Of a stretch of DNA of 64,000 nt, positions 45,876 through 55,981 are shown piece by piece. The notes under the pieces were generated by a model. It made no database searches. It was given only the letters and a program-made list of their open reading frames with translations, and was not told the DNA's origin. This DNA is from Pseudomonas sp. GM84 (GTDB taxonomy: Bacteria > Pseudomonadota > Gammaproteobacteria > Pseudomonadales > Pseudomonadaceae), in NCBI RefSeq assembly GCF_000282535.1, contig NZ_AKJC01000078.1, positions 1 to 64,000 on the forward strand, in the 5' to 3' direction. The position numbers and the translations under genes were made by a program. How positions within the stretch are numbered: position 1 is the first letter of the stretch; every line of letters begins with the position of its first letter.

Positions 45876-46139
45876 ATGGCCCGCGTAACTGTTGAAGACT
45901 GCCTGGAACACGTGGATAACCGTTTTGAGCTGGTCATGCTCTCGACCAAGCGCGCCCGTCAGCTGGCTACCGGCGGCAAAGAGCCGCGCGTAGCGTGGGA
46001 AAACGACAAGCCGACCGTGGTCGCCCTGCGCGAGATCGCCGAAGGTATCGTCACCCCTGAGTTCATCGCCGCCGAAGAGATCGTCACCGAGGATCCGGTC
46101 TTCGCCGCGTTCGAGGACGAGAACAACGAGGCTGTCTGA
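45876..46139 (+). CDS. rpoZ: RNA polymerase omega subunit
   Basis: An 87-residue subunit that assists assembly of RNA polymerase and is part of a ppGpp site on the enzyme. It begins [20 protein letters not shown], with [11 protein letters not shown] and ALREIAEG. Followed by spoT after 59 nt, a conserved pairing of the ppGpp synthetase with its target subunit. ATG 45876 has GAGGAA upstream. Confidence 0.97.
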   Translation: MARVTVEDCLEHVDNRFELVMLSTKRARQLATGGKEPRVAWENDKPTVVALREIAEGIVTPEFIAAEEIVTEDPVFAAFEDENNEAV

Positions 46140-46198
46140 TCCATGCCTGGTCGACGTCGCGCGGCACAAGGCCCTCTTCCTCGGCAAGAGGTGAAACC

Positions 46199-48307
46199 AT
46201 GCCGGGCATAGAAGTCCTAGCCGAACGGCTGTCGACCTACCTGGGCCCCGAACAGGTCAACCTGGTTCGCCGGGCCTACTTTTACGCCGAACAGGCGCAC
46301 GATGGGCAGCGCCGCCGTAGCGGCGAGCCCTACGTGACCCATCCGCTGGCCGTGGCCAGCATCCTCGCCGACATGCACATGGACCATCAGAGCCTGATGG
46401 CGGCCATGCTGCACGACGTGATCGAAGACACCGGCATCGCCAAGGAAGCCCTCAGCCAGCAGTTTGGCGAGACGGTGGCCGAACTGGTCGATGGGGTCAG
46501 CAAGCTGACCCAGATGAACTTCGAGACCAAGGCCGAAGCGCAGGCCGAAAACTTCCAGAAGATGGCCATGGCCATGGCCCGCGATATTCGCGTGATCCTG
46601 GTCAAGCTGGCCGACCGCCTGCACAACATGCGCACGCTGGAAGTGCTGTCCGGCGAAAAACGCCGGCGCATCGCCAAGGAAACCCTGGAAATCTACGCCC
46701 CCATCGCCAATCGCCTGGGCATGCACACCGTGCGCGTTGAATTCGAAGACCTCGGTTTCAAGGCCATGCACCCGATGCGCTCGTCGCTGATCCACCGGGC
46801 AGTCAAGAGCGCACGCGGCAACCGCAAGGAAATCGTCGCCAAGATCGAACACTCGCTGGCCAACTGCCTGGCTGCCGACGGTATCCAGGGCGAGGTCAGC
46901 GGCCGGCAGAAACACCTCTATGGCATCTACAAGAAGATGCGCGGCAAGCGTCGCGCCTTCAACGAGATCATGGACGTGTATGCCTTCCGCATCATCGTCG
47001 ACAAGGTCGACACCTGCTACCGCGTGCTCGGCGCCGTACACAACCTGTACAAGCCCCTGCCCGGCCGCTTCAAGGATTACATCGCGATTCCCAAGGCCAA
47101 CGGCTACCAGTCGTTGCACACCACCCTGTTCGGCATGCACGGGGTGCCCATCGAAATCCAGATCCGCACCCGCGAAATGGAAGAGATGGCCAACAATGGC
47201 ATCGCCGCGCACTGGCTGTACAAGTCCAACGACGACGAACAGCCCAAGGGCAGCCATGCCCGGGCACGTCAGTGGGTCAAGGGTATCCTTGAGCTGCAGC
47301 AGCGCGCCGGCAACTCGCTGGAATTCATCGAGAGCGTGAAGATCGACCTGTTCCCGGACGAGGTCTACGTCTTCACCCCGAAAGGGCGGATCATGGAGCT
47401 GCCCAAAGGCTCCACCGCCGTCGACTTCGCCTACGCGGTGCACACCGACGTCGGCAACAGCTGCATCGCCTGCCGCATCAACCGGCGTCTGGCGCCGTTG
47501 TCCGAACCACTGCAGAGCGGTTCGACGGTCGAGATCGTCAGCGCCCCTGGTGCGCGGCCGAACCCGGCCTGGCTCAACTTCGTGGTCACCGGCAAGGCGC
47601 GCACGCATATTCGCCACGCGCTCAAGCAGCAACGCCGCTCCGAGTCGATCAGCCTGGGCGAACGCCTGTTGAACAAGGTGCTGACCGGCTTCGACAGCAG
47701 CCTGGAACAGATCCCCCAGGAGCGCATCCAGGGCATTCTGGCGGAGTACCGCCTGGAACTGATCGAAGACCTGCTCGAAGACATCGGCCTGGGCAATCGC
47801 ATGGCCTATGTGGTCGCCCGTCGCCTGCTGTCGGCCGAAGGCGAACAGCTGCCGGCCCCGGAAGGCCCGCTGGCGATCCGCGGCACCGAAGGCCTGGTCC
47901 TGAGCTACGCCAAGTGCTGTACACCGATCCCTGGCGACCCGATCGTCGGCCACCTGTCTGCCGGCAAGGGCATGGTCGTGCACCTGGAGAACTGCCGCAA
48001 TATCAGTGAAATTCGCCACAACCCCGAGAAGTGCGTGCAACTCTCCTGGGCCAAGGACATCACCGGCGAATTCAATGTCGAGCTGCGCGTCGAGCTCGAG
48101 CACCAGCGCGGCCTGATCGCTCTGCTGGCCAGCAGCGTCAATGCCGCCGACGGCAACATCGAGAAGATCAGCATGGATGAACGCGACGGTCGTATCAGCG
48201 TTGTCCAACTGGTGGTCAGCGTGCACGACCGCGTGCACCTGGCTCGTGTGATCAAGAAGCTGCGTACGCTGACCGGCGTGGTCCGCATCACCCGCATGCG
48301 TACGTAG
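46199..48307 (+). CDS. spoT: Bifunctional (p)ppGpp synthetase/hydrolase
   Basis: A 702-residue stringent-response enzyme. Order: hydrolase HD domain (about 45-150; [26 protein letters not shown]), synthetase domain (about 220-330; [37 protein letters not shown]), TGS domain (about 385-445; [20 protein letters not shown]), zinc-finger/helical region ([15 protein letters not shown]) and C-terminal ACT. The intact HDxxED motif shows hydrolase capacity, separating SpoT from RelA. Confidence 0.97.
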   Translation: MPGIEVLAERLSTYLGPEQVNLVRRAYFYAEQAHDGQRRRSGEPYVTHPLAVASILADMHMDHQSLMAAMLHDVIEDTGIAKEALSQQFGETVAELVDGVSKLTQMNFETKAEAQAENFQKMAMAMARDIRVILVKLADRLHNMRTLEVLSGEKRRRIAKETLEIYAPIANRLGMHTVRVEFEDLGFKAMHPMRSSLIHRAVKSARGNRKEIVAKIEHSLANCLAADGIQGEVSGRQKHLYGIYKKMRGKRRAFNEIMDVYAFRIIVDKVDTCYRVLGAVHNLYKPLPGRFKDYIAIPKANGYQSLHTTLFGMHGVPIEIQIRTREMEEMANNGIAAHWLYKSNDDEQPKGSHARARQWVKGILELQQRAGNSLEFIESVKIDLFPDEVYVFTPKGRIMELPKGSTAVDFAYAVHTDVGNSCIACRINRRLAPLSEPLQSGSTVEIVSAPGARPNPAWLNFVVTGKARTHIRHALKQQRRSESISLGERLLNKVLTGFDSSLEQIPQERIQGILAEYRLELIEDLLEDIGLGNRMAYVVARRLLSAEGEQLPAPEGPLAIRGTEGLVLSYAKCCTPIPGDPIVGHLSAGKGMVVHLENCRNISEIRHNPEKCVQLSWAKDITGEFNVELRVELEHQRGLIALLASSVNAADGNIEKISMDERDGRISVVQLVVSVHDRVHLARVIKKLRTLTGVVRITRMRT

Positions 48308-48330
48308 TCCGCCAACCGCAAGGAGTCATC

Positions 48331-48711
48331 ATGAGCAAGACCGTCATCAACAGCGACAAGGCCCCAGCCGCCATCGGTACCTACTCGCAAGCGATCAAAG
48401 CTGGCAATACCGTGTACATGTCTGGCCAGATCCCGCTGGACCCGAAAACCATGGAACTGGTCGAAGGCTTCGAAGCCCAGACCGTACAGGTGTTCGAGAA
48501 CCTCAAGGCCGTTGCCGAAGCCGCTGGCGGTTCGTTCAAGGACATCGTCAAACTGAACATCTTCCTCACCGACCTGAGCCACTTCGCCAAGGTCAACGAG
48601 GTGATGGGCCGTTACTTCGAGCAGCCTTACCCAGCCCGCGCCGCCATTGGTGTTGCCGCGCTGCCGAAAGGCTCCCAGGTCGAAATGGACGCCATCCTGG
48701 TCATCGAGTGA
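48331..48711 (+). CDS. ridA: 2-iminobutanoate/2-iminopropanoate deaminase
   Basis: A 126-residue RidA (YjgF/YER057c) protein that hydrolyses reactive enamine/imine intermediates from PLP enzymes. The C-terminal [20 protein letters not shown] contains the substrate-binding arginine and the family signature. AAGGAG precedes the ATG. It lies 24 nt after spoT, likely in the rpoZ-spoT-ridA transcript. Confidence 0.96.
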   Translation: MSKTVINSDKAPAAIGTYSQAIKAGNTVYMSGQIPLDPKTMELVEGFEAQTVQVFENLKAVAEAAGGSFKDIVKLNIFLTDLSHFAKVNEVMGRYFEQPYPARAAIGVAALPKGSQVEMDAILVIE

Positions 48712-48718
48712 TGCCGCT

Positions 48719-48743
48719 GGTGACGGGCGCCCTGCCCGTCACC
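48719..48743. terminator. Hairpin after ridA
   Basis: GGTGACGGGC-GCCCT-GCCCGTCACC, a 10-bp stem, with no T run. It may stabilise the upstream mRNA or attenuate transcription into the lipoprotein gene. Confidence 0.4.
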
Positions 48744-48766
48744 TTCCTGTTCAAGGTTACCCCATC

Positions 48767-49492
48767 ATGCGTCAAGCACTGCCCCTCGCGCTGGCAGCCC
48801 TGCTTCTGAGCGGTTGCGCCAGCCACAAACCCGAAGATTTCAACGGCACCTGGATCAACCAGAACGCCATCAAGGCCGCCACCAAAAGTGGCAACCTGCG
48901 CCAGGCCCTGAACGAGCATGGCCCGGTATTCGAGTGGAAACTCGACGTGGCCAATCAACAAGCCAGCTTCAGCAATGGTTTCGAGGCCGCCGACGGCCAG
49001 TTGAGCGCCAATGACAAACAATGGCTGGCCACCTTCCAGGGCGGCCAGACCGAACAGCTGGCACTCGATGGCAATGAACTGAAAACCACCGACTCGTCTG
49101 GCGTCGAACAGACCTTCGTGCGCGCCAAGCAACCGGGCAATGCGCCACTGGGCGGCAGCTTCGAGAAAGCGCTGTACCAGGCGTACCTGGGCGGTGAGTG
49201 GAAGATTGTCGAAGGCCAGGGTACCGGCAGCAAAGTGCAGTTCGCCGACAACGGCAGCGTGACCGGCTTGCCGGGCCCGGACCGCTACGCCCTGTGCCTG
49301 GCCGGCGACTGCGCCAGCATGGGTGGCAGCAATGACAGCCTGTGGCTGGAGCGCAACCAGCGTGGCGCACCGTTCATCTTCAAGCGCGAGGGTGACACGC
49401 TGGAGATTTTCCAGGCGGTGAACCGTGCGAAGCCGGATGAGATGCCGCAATTGGCTGCCGGTAATCGTCAGTGGGTGCTGGAGCGGGACTAG
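48767..49492 (+). CDS. Putative lipoprotein
   Basis: A 241-residue protein with a lipoprotein signal: MRQALPLALAALLLSGC, lipobox LSGC with the modified cysteine at position 17. The mature part begins ASHKPEDFNGTWINQ, reminiscent of small outer-membrane lipoproteins with a lipocalin-like start (GTW), but no family is certain. Two further cysteines (LCLAGDCASMG) may form a disulfide. No function assigned. Confidence 0.78.
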   Translation: MRQALPLALAALLLSGCASHKPEDFNGTWINQNAIKAATKSGNLRQALNEHGPVFEWKLDVANQQASFSNGFEAADGQLSANDKQWLATFQGGQTEQLALDGNELKTTDSSGVEQTFVRAKQPGNAPLGGSFEKALYQAYLGGEWKIVEGQGTGSKVQFADNGSVTGLPGPDRYALCLAGDCASMGGSNDSLWLERNQRGAPFIFKREGDTLEIFQAVNRAKPDEMPQLAAGNRQWVLERD

Positions 49493-49515
49493 CTTCAGGC
49501 CTGGGCTGATTTTAC

Positions 49516-49610
49516 GGGCCCTATCGCCGGCAAGCCGGCTCCCACAGGTACACCACTGCGCTCAAGGGCTGTGGGTTCCCTGTGGGAGCCGGCTTGCCGG
49601 CGATAGGGCC
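49516..49610. repeat. REP pair
   Basis: CTATCGCCGGCAAGCCGGCT and AGCCGGCTTGCCGGCGATAG, perfect arms between the convergent lipoprotein and epimerase genes. Confidence 0.92.
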
Positions 49611-49617
49611 AGTAGAA

Positions 49618-50475
49618 TCAGCCTCTATCTTGCAGAATGGCCGCATAACCTTCCTTGTAGCTCGGATAGGCCGGCACCCAACCCAACGCCCGCACCCGTG
49701 CATTGCTACAGCGCTTGCTGCCAGTCCGTCGCACCCGCTGCTCATCCGACCACTCGGTAACACCCATGTACCCCCGCAGCCAGGCCACCACATCGGCCAG
49801 CGGCGCTGGGTCGTCATCCACACCGATATAGCAGTCGTCGAGCGCCACGCCATCGGCGTCGGCCCGTAGCAGGAACGCCAGCAGGCTTGCAGCGTCCTCG
49901 GCATGGATGCGGTTGCCATACAGCGGCGGCTCTTCAGCCACTCGATACCCTTGGCGCACCTGGCTCAGCAGCCACTCGCGGCCGGGGCCATAGATCCCGG
50001 TCAAACGCACGACACTGGCCGGGATACCACTTTCCAGCGCCAGCCGTTCGGCCTCCAGCATCACGCGCCCGGAGTAGCCCTCCGGCTCGGTGGCAGCGGT
50101 CTCGTCGATCCACTCCCCGTCCTTTTGCGCGAACACGCTGCTGCTGGAGACGAAGAGCAAACGCCAAGGACGCTGGCCACGTGCGCTCAGCCACGCCAGT
50201 ACATTGCGCAAACCCTCGACGTACGCTGCTTGATAACCCGCCTCATCGTGCTGGCTGGCGGCGACGCAATACACCAGGTAGTCCGGCGAACGCTGCGGCC
50301 AGGCCTGGGGCATACCCGCGTCGGAGAGGTCGGCGGCGATGGGGGCAACGCCTGGGGGCAACTGTTCGACCGAACGTCGCAACCCGCTGACTTGCCAGCC
50401 TCGGGCAAGCAGTTGCCGAGCCAAGCGCCCCCCTACATCACCACAACCTACGATCAATGCAGAAAGGTCTGACAT
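49618..50475 (-). CDS. NAD-dependent epimerase/dehydratase family protein (YeeZ-like SDR)
   Basis: A 285-residue extended short-chain dehydrogenase fold. The nucleotide-binding motif is ALIVGCGDVGGRLARQL; the catalytic region has SSSSVFAQKDGEW and, in place of the usual YxxxK, EGYSGRVMLEAERL, in which the Lys is missing. The YeeZ-type members share this loss and have no known substrate. ATG 50475 has GGGAG 7-8 nt upstream. Divergent from exbB. Confidence 0.85.
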   Translation of the reverse strand: MSDLSALIVGCGDVGGRLARQLLARGWQVSGLRRSVEQLPPGVAPIAADLSDAGMPQAWPQRSPDYLVYCVAASQHDEAGYQAAYVEGLRNVLAWLSARGQRPWRLLFVSSSSVFAQKDGEWIDETAATEPEGYSGRVMLEAERLALESGIPASVVRLTGIYGPGREWLLSQVRQGYRVAEEPPLYGNRIHAEDAASLLAFLLRADADGVALDDCYIGVDDDPAPLADVVAWLRGYMGVTEWSDEQRVRRTGSKRCSNARVRALGWVPAYPSYKEGYAAILQDRG

Positions 50476-50539
50476 CACAAAACTCCCTAGACCAAAGAGT
50501 CAGGCTAGCCGGATTACACGATGGACGGCTAGACCATGG

Positions 50540-50600
50540 GCGAAAAAAGCAACGAGATTACTTTTGTTAACAAGAATTACTTGCAATAATGCGGCCCTAT
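50540..50600 (+). promoter_or_regulatory. Possible Fur-controlled promoter of exbB
   Basis: AT-rich upstream sequence with the small palindrome CAAG-AATTA-CTTG followed by CAATAAT. TonB-ExbB-ExbD genes are iron-controlled in other bacteria; agreement with a Fur box here is only partial. Confidence 0.3.
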
Positions 50601-50665
50601 CTGTTCTCGGCCTATCTCGAGGCCTTGGAGAACGTTCACTTTTTTCTTCATCAGGTCCGGCCAGC

Positions 50666-51637
50666 ATGACACGTATTCAACCTTCCGCTTCGCCAACCCC
50701 GTCGCGCGCCTGGCGCGCCATCGCCGCGCTGATGTTCAGCCTGGTGCTGGCCCCAGTGGCCATGGCCGATGAGCCAACCGCCAATGCCAGCGCTCCGGCC
50801 GCCGCCACCGCTCCGGCTGCCCCAGCCGCCGAAGGTCAGGCACCTGCTGCCGGCGCCCAGGCAGCCGCTCCGGCCGATGCCCCGGTAGTCGTGGACCCAG
50901 CCACCGAAGCGCTGGTTGAGGACACCTCCCTGGGCATGGCCCACGACCTGTCCCCGTGGGGCATGTACAAGAACGCCGATGTGGTAGTGAAGGCCGTGAT
51001 GATCGGTCTGGCCATCGCCTCGATCATCACCTGGACCATCTGGATCGCCAAAGGCTTCGAGCTGATGGGCGCCAAGCGTCGCCTGCGTACCGAGATCGCC
51101 CAGCTGAAGAAGTCCGCCACCCTCAAGGAAGCCAGCGACGTCTCCAACAAGGAAGGCACCCTGGCCCACACCCTGGTCCACGACGCCCTCGAAGAGATGC
51201 GCCTGTCGGCCAACGCCCGCGAGAAAGAAGGCATCAAGGAACGCGTCAGCTTCCGTCTGGAGCGCCTGGTGCATGCCAGCGGCCGTAACATGAGCAGCGG
51301 CACCGGCGTACTGGCGACCATCGGTTCCACCGCGCCATTCGTGGGTCTGTTCGGTACCGTATGGGGCATCATGAACAGCTTCATCGGCATCGCCAAAACC
51401 CAGACCACCAACCTGGCCGTCGTAGCCCCTGGTATCGCCGAAGCCCTGCTGGCCACCGCCCTGGGCCTGGTCGCCGCAATCCCGGCCGTGGTCATCTACA
51501 ACGTCTTCGCTCGCTCCATCGCCGGCTACAAGGCGCAGGTGTCCGACGCGTCGGCGCAGGTCCTGCTGCTGGTCAGCCGTGACCTGGACCACCAGGGTAG
51601 CGAACGCGCTGCCCCGCACATGGTGAAAGTGGGGTAA
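50666..51637 (+). CDS. exbB: TonB-system biopolymer transport protein ExbB
   Basis: A 323-residue inner-membrane proton-channel subunit. After a signal-like hydrophobic start (about 15-34) there is an Ala/Pro-rich periplasmic extension of roughly 70 residues, found in the Pseudomonas long form, followed by three membrane segments: AVMIGLAIASIITWTIWIAK, ATIGSTAPFVGLFGTVWGIM and ALLATALGLVAAIPAVVIYN. With ExbD it drives TonB by the proton motive force. Confidence 0.95.
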   Translation: MTRIQPSASPTPSRAWRAIAALMFSLVLAPVAMADEPTANASAPAAATAPAAPAAEGQAPAAGAQAAAPADAPVVVDPATEALVEDTSLGMAHDLSPWGMYKNADVVVKAVMIGLAIASIITWTIWIAKGFELMGAKRRLRTEIAQLKKSATLKEASDVSNKEGTLAHTLVHDALEEMRLSANAREKEGIKERVSFRLERLVHASGRNMSSGTGVLATIGSTAPFVGLFGTVWGIMNSFIGIAKTQTTNLAVVAPGIAEALLATALGLVAAIPAVVIYNVFARSIAGYKAQVSDASAQVLLLVSRDLDHQGSERAAPHMVKVG

Positions 51638-51640
51638 GCC

Positions 51641-52069
51641 ATGGGCCTGCATCTCAACGAAGGTGGCGACGACCTCGCCGAAAACCACGAAATCAACGTC
51701 ACGCCGTTCATCGACGTGATGCTGGTGCTGCTGATCATCTTCATGGTCGCCGCCCCCCTGGCCACGGTCGACATCAAGGTCGACCTGCCGGCCTCGACCG
51801 CCAAGCCGGCGCCGAGGCCCGAGAAACCGGTGTTCGTCAGCGTCAAGGCCGACCAGAAGCTGTATGTCGGCGACGATCAGGTACCTGCCCCCGCACAGCT
51901 TGGCCCGATGCTCGACGCCAAGACCAAGGGTGACAAGGAAACCACCATCTTCTTCCAGGCCGACAAGGGCGTGGATTACGGTGACCTGATGGAAGTGATG
52001 AACAACATGCGCGCGGCCGGCTACCTCAAGGTCGGTCTGGTAGGTCTCGAGACGGCAGCCAAGAAATGA
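51641..52069 (+). CDS. exbD: TonB-system biopolymer transport protein ExbD
   Basis: A 142-residue protein with one N-terminal membrane helix, INVTPFIDVMLVLLIIFMVA, whose aspartate is the essential protonatable residue. The rest is periplasmic. Starts 3 nt after exbB and overlaps tonB by 4 nt. Confidence 0.96.
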   Translation: MGLHLNEGGDDLAENHEINVTPFIDVMLVLLIIFMVAAPLATVDIKVDLPASTAKPAPRPEKPVFVSVKADQKLYVGDDQVPAPAQLGPMLDAKTKGDKETTIFFQADKGVDYGDLMEVMNNMRAAGYLKVGLVGLETAAKK

Positions 52070-52800
52070 CGAAACCGCGCTCAAACATGGCGCGCTACGG
52101 TGGCAGCCTGGCGATCGTGCTGGGCGTGCACGTAGTCGCTGTGCTGCTGACGCTCAACTGGTCGGTGCCCCAGGCCATCGAGCTGCCCCCGGCAGCCATG
52201 ATGGTCGAGCTGGCACCCCTGCCCGAGCCCGCACCGCCACCACCACCCAAGGCCGCCCCACAGCCGCCGGCACCGGTCGAAGAACCGCCGTTGCCCAAGC
52301 TGGTAGAGGCGCCGAAACCGAAAATCGCCATCGCCAAGCCACCGAAGCCCAAGCCCAAACCACAGCCGCCCAAGCCTGAGAAAAAGCCTGAGCCGCCGAA
52401 GGACGAGCCACCGGCCAAGGAAGAAGTGGTCGACACGCCGCCAAGCAACACGCCACCGCAGAAGTCGGCGGCACCGGCGCCGAGCATCGCTTCCAACAGC
52501 AAAGCGTTGCCGAGCTGGCAAAGCGACTTGCTGCGTCACCTGGCGAAGTACAAGCGTTACCCGGAAGACGCGCGCCGCCGTGGCCTGCAGGGCATCAACC
52601 GCCTGCGCTTCGTGGTCGATGCCGAAGGCAAGGTGGTCTCGTACTCGATGGCCGGTGGTTCCGGCAGTGCGGCACTGGACCGGGCGACCCTGGAGATGAT
52701 CCGCCGGGCCGGCACGGTACCCAAGCCGCCACCCGAGCTGCTGAACAATGGCACGATCGAGGTCGTGGCACCGTTCGTCTACTCGCTGGACCGTCGCTGA
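52066..52800 (+). CDS. tonB: Energy transducer TonB
   Basis: A 244-residue protein that couples the ExbB-ExbD motor to outer-membrane receptors for siderophores and vitamin B12. One N-terminal membrane anchor (about 13-30), a long Pro/Lys-rich spacer (about 45-130, with repeats of PKP and PEPP) and the C-terminal domain with YPEDARRRGLQGINRLRFVV. ATGA overlap with exbD. Confidence 0.95.
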   Translation: MTKPRSNMARYGGSLAIVLGVHVVAVLLTLNWSVPQAIELPPAAMMVELAPLPEPAPPPPPKAAPQPPAPVEEPPLPKLVEAPKPKIAIAKPPKPKPKPQPPKPEKKPEPPKDEPPAKEEVVDTPPSNTPPQKSAAPAPSIASNSKALPSWQSDLLRHLAKYKRYPEDARRRGLQGINRLRFVVDAEGKVVSYSMAGGSGSAALDRATLEMIRRAGTVPKPPPELLNNGTIEVVAPFVYSLDRR

Positions 52801-52894
52801 TACTTTTGTTTCTGTCACAAATCAGCAAGTCTGATAACGTGCGTCTATCGATTGCAGCCGCTATGCTGGGCCCGCAACTTCATGGACGCACGTT

Positions 52895-53821
52895 ATGACC
52901 CTCACAGAACTTCGCTACATCGTCACCCTCGCCCAGGAGCAGCACTTCGGCCACGCCGCCGAACGCTGCCATGTCAGCCAGCCGACCCTGTCGGTCGGCG
53001 TGAAAAAGCTGGAGGACGAGCTTGGTGTGCTGATCTTCGAGCGCAGCAAGAGCGCGGTACGCCTGACCCCGGTCGGCGAGAGCATCGTCGCCCAGGCGCA
53101 GAAGGTTCTGGAGCAAGCCCAAGGTATCCGCGAGCTGGCCCAGGCCGGCAAGAACCAGCTGACCGCCCCACTCAAGGTCGGTGCCATCTACACGGTCGGG
53201 CCCTACCTGTTCCCGCACCTGATCCCGCAGCTGCACCGCGTGGCGCCGCAGATGCCGCTGTACATCGAAGAAAACTTCACCCACGTGCTGCGCGAGAAAC
53301 TGCGCAACGGCGAACTGGACGCGGTGATCATCGCCCTGCCCTTCAACGAAGCCGACGTACTGACCCTGCCGCTGTACGATGAGCCATTCTGTGCCTTGAT
53401 GCCTGCCGACCACCCCTGGACGGCGAAAAAGACCATCGACACCGCCATGCTCAACGACAAGAGCCTGCTGCTGCTCGGCGAGGGCCACTGCTTCCGCGAC
53501 CAGGTTCTGGAAGCCTGCCCGACGCTGAACAAGGGCGGTGAAGGCGCCAAGCACACCACGGTCGAGTCCAGCTCGCTGGAAACCATCCGCCACATGGTCG
53601 CCTCCGGCCTGGGCGTGTCGATCCTGCCGCTGTCTGCAGTGCACAGCCACCACTACGCGCCAGGGGTGATCGAAGTTCGCCCACTGACCGCACCGGCACC
53701 GTTCCGTACCGTGGCTATCGCCTGGCGCGCCAGCTTCCCGCGGCCGAAGGCCATCGAGATCCTCGCCGACTCGATTCGCCTTTGCTCGGTGGCCAAGCCG
53801 CCCGTGGAACAATCGGCCTGA
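52895..53821 (+). CDS. oxyR: Hydrogen-peroxide-sensing regulator OxyR
   Basis: A 308-residue LysR-type regulator. The HTH is RYIVTLAQEQHFGHAAERCH then VSQPTLSVGVKKLEDELGVL. The redox pair Cys199 and Cys208 (GEGHCFRDQVLEACP) is at the same positions as in E. coli OxyR, where a disulfide forms on oxidation. It controls catalase, peroxidase and thiol-repair genes. It precedes recG by 3 nt, so the two are co-transcribed, as in other pseudomonads. Confidence 0.96.
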   Translation: MTLTELRYIVTLAQEQHFGHAAERCHVSQPTLSVGVKKLEDELGVLIFERSKSAVRLTPVGESIVAQAQKVLEQAQGIRELAQAGKNQLTAPLKVGAIYTVGPYLFPHLIPQLHRVAPQMPLYIEENFTHVLREKLRNGELDAVIIALPFNEADVLTLPLYDEPFCALMPADHPWTAKKTIDTAMLNDKSLLLLGEGHCFRDQVLEACPTLNKGGEGAKHTTVESSSLETIRHMVASGLGVSILPLSAVHSHHYAPGVIEVRPLTAPAPFRTVAIAWRASFPRPKAIEILADSIRLCSVAKPPVEQSA

Positions 53822-53824
53822 TCC

Positions 53825-55903
53825 ATGAGTGAGCTGTCGAAGGTCTCGGTCACCGCGCTCAAGGGCGTTGGCGAAGCCATGGCGGAAAAACTCGCCAAGG
53901 TAGGCCTGGAGAATCTGCAGGACGTGCTGTTCCACCTGCCCTTGCGTTACCAGGACCGCACCCGCGTGGTGCCCATTGGCCAACTGCGCCCGGGGCAGGA
54001 TGCGGTGATCGAAGGCGTGGTCAGCGGTACCGATGTGACCATGGGCAAGCGCCGCAGCCTGGTGGTGCGCCTGGGCGATGGCAGCGGCGTGTTGAGCCTG
54101 CGCTTCTATCACTTCAGCAATGCGCAGAAAGAGGGCCTCAAACGCGGCACCCACCTGCGCTGCTACGGCGAGGCCCGGCCGGGTGCCTCGGGCCTGGAGA
54201 TCTACCACCCCGAGTACCGCGCGCTCAACGGCGACGAGCCAGCGCCACCGGTCGAGCAGACCCTGACGCCGATCTACCCGTCCACCGAAGGGCTCACCCA
54301 GCAGCGCCTGCGCCTGCTCTGCCAACAGAGCCTGGGCATGCTTGGCCCGCGCAGTCTGCCGGACTGGCTGCCCGACGAGCTGGCCCGCGACTATCACCTG
54401 GCGCCGCTGGACGATGCGATCCGCTACCTGCACAACCCACCGGCCGATGCCGACCTCGACGAGCTTGCCGAGGGCCAGCACTGGGCCCAGCATCGCCTGG
54501 CCTTCGAAGAGCTGCTGACCCACCAGCTGTCGCAGCAACGCCTGCGCGAGAGCCTGCGCAGCCTGCGCGCGCCGGTACTGCCCAAGGCCAAGCGCCTGCA
54601 GGCGCAGTACCTGGCCAACCTGGGCTTCCAGCCGACCGGGGCGCAGCAGCGGGTGGCCAACGAAATCGCCTATGACCTGAGCCAGGCCGAGCCGATGATG
54701 CGCCTGGTACAAGGCGATGTCGGCGCCGGCAAGACCGTGGTCGCCGCCCTGGCCGCGCTGCAGGCCCTGGAAGCCGGCTACCAGGTGGCGCTGATGGCGC
54801 CCACCGAGATTCTCGCCGAACAGCACTACATCACCTTCAAGCGCTGGCTCGAACCGCTGGGCCTCGAAGTCGCCTGGCTGGCCGGCAAGCTCAAGGGCAA
54901 GGCCCGCGCCAGCGCCCTGGAGCAGATCGCCAAGGGTGCGCCGATGGTGGTCGGCACCCATGCGCTGTTCCAGGAAGAGGTGCAGTTCAAGCACCTGGCC
55001 CTGGCGATCATCGACGAACAGCACCGCTTCGGTGTGCAGCAGCGCCTGGCCTTGCGCAAAAAGGGCGTGGCCGGCGAACTGTGCCCGCACCAGCTGATCA
55101 TGACCGCCACACCGATCCCGCGCACCCTGGCCATGAGCGCCTATGCCGACCTCGACACCTCGGTGCTCGATGAACTGCCGCCAGGCCGTACACCGGTGAA
55201 TACCGTGCTGGTGGCCGACAGTCGCCGCTTCGAGGTGGTCGAGCGGGTGCGCGCCGCCTGTGCCGAAGGCCGCCAGGCCTACTGGGTATGCACCCTGATC
55301 GAAGAATCCGAGGAACTCACCTGCCAAGCCGCCGAAAGCACCTATGAAGACCTCGGCAGTGCTTTGGGCGAGCTGCGCGTAGGCCTGATCCATGGGCGCA
55401 TGAAACCTGCGGAAAAAGCCGCGGTGATGGCCGAATTCAAGCAAGGCAACCTGCAATTGCTGGTGGCCACCACGGTGATCGAAGTGGGCGTCGACGTGCC
55501 CAATGCCAGCCTGATGATCATCGAGAACCCCGAGCGCCTGGGTCTGGCGCAGTTGCACCAGCTGCGCGGCCGGGTTGGCCGGGGCAGCGCGGTGAGCCAC
55601 TGCGTGCTGCTGTATCACCCACCGCTGTCGCAGATCGGTCGCGAACGCCTGGGGATCATGCGGGAAACCAACGATGGCTTCATCATCGCCGAAAAGGACC
55701 TGGAGCTGCGCGGCCCTGGCGAGATGCTCGGGACGCGCCAGACCGGCCTGCTGCAGTTCAAGGTCGCCGACCTGATGCGTGACGCCGACCTGCTGCCGGC
55801 GGTGCGCGACGCCGCCCAGGCCCTGCTGGCGCGCTGGCCGGAGCATGTCAGCCCATTGCTTGACCGCTGGCTGCGTCACGGCCAGCAATATGGCCAGGTG
55901 TGA
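53825..55903 (+). CDS. recG: ATP-dependent DNA helicase RecG
   Basis: A 692-residue helicase that reverses stalled replication forks and branch-migrates junctions. The N-terminal wedge/OB domain has LPLRYQDRTRVVPI; motif I is GDVGAGKTVVAALAAL (about 300); motif II is the DEQH variant in IIDEQHRFGVQQR; motifs IV-VI include GRMKPAEKAAVM, VATTVIEVGVDVPNA and QLRGRVGRGS. Length is standard. Confidence 0.97.
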   Translation: MSELSKVSVTALKGVGEAMAEKLAKVGLENLQDVLFHLPLRYQDRTRVVPIGQLRPGQDAVIEGVVSGTDVTMGKRRSLVVRLGDGSGVLSLRFYHFSNAQKEGLKRGTHLRCYGEARPGASGLEIYHPEYRALNGDEPAPPVEQTLTPIYPSTEGLTQQRLRLLCQQSLGMLGPRSLPDWLPDELARDYHLAPLDDAIRYLHNPPADADLDELAEGQHWAQHRLAFEELLTHQLSQQRLRESLRSLRAPVLPKAKRLQAQYLANLGFQPTGAQQRVANEIAYDLSQAEPMMRLVQGDVGAGKTVVAALAALQALEAGYQVALMAPTEILAEQHYITFKRWLEPLGLEVAWLAGKLKGKARASALEQIAKGAPMVVGTHALFQEEVQFKHLALAIIDEQHRFGVQQRLALRKKGVAGELCPHQLIMTATPIPRTLAMSAYADLDTSVLDELPPGRTPVNTVLVADSRRFEVVERVRAACAEGRQAYWVCTLIEESEELTCQAAESTYEDLGSALGELRVGLIHGRMKPAEKAAVMAEFKQGNLQLLVATTVIEVGVDVPNASLMIIENPERLGLAQLHQLRGRVGRGSAVSHCVLLYHPPLSQIGRERLGIMRETNDGFIIAEKDLELRGPGEMLGTRQTGLLQFKVADLMRDADLLPAVRDAAQALLARWPEHVSPLLDRWLRHGQQYGQV

Positions 55904-55981
55904 CGCCTGTCCCAGAATGGATCCAGCTTTGCGATCAGGCTGGTTATACTTCGCGTTTCAAAGAATTTGTGGATACAGACC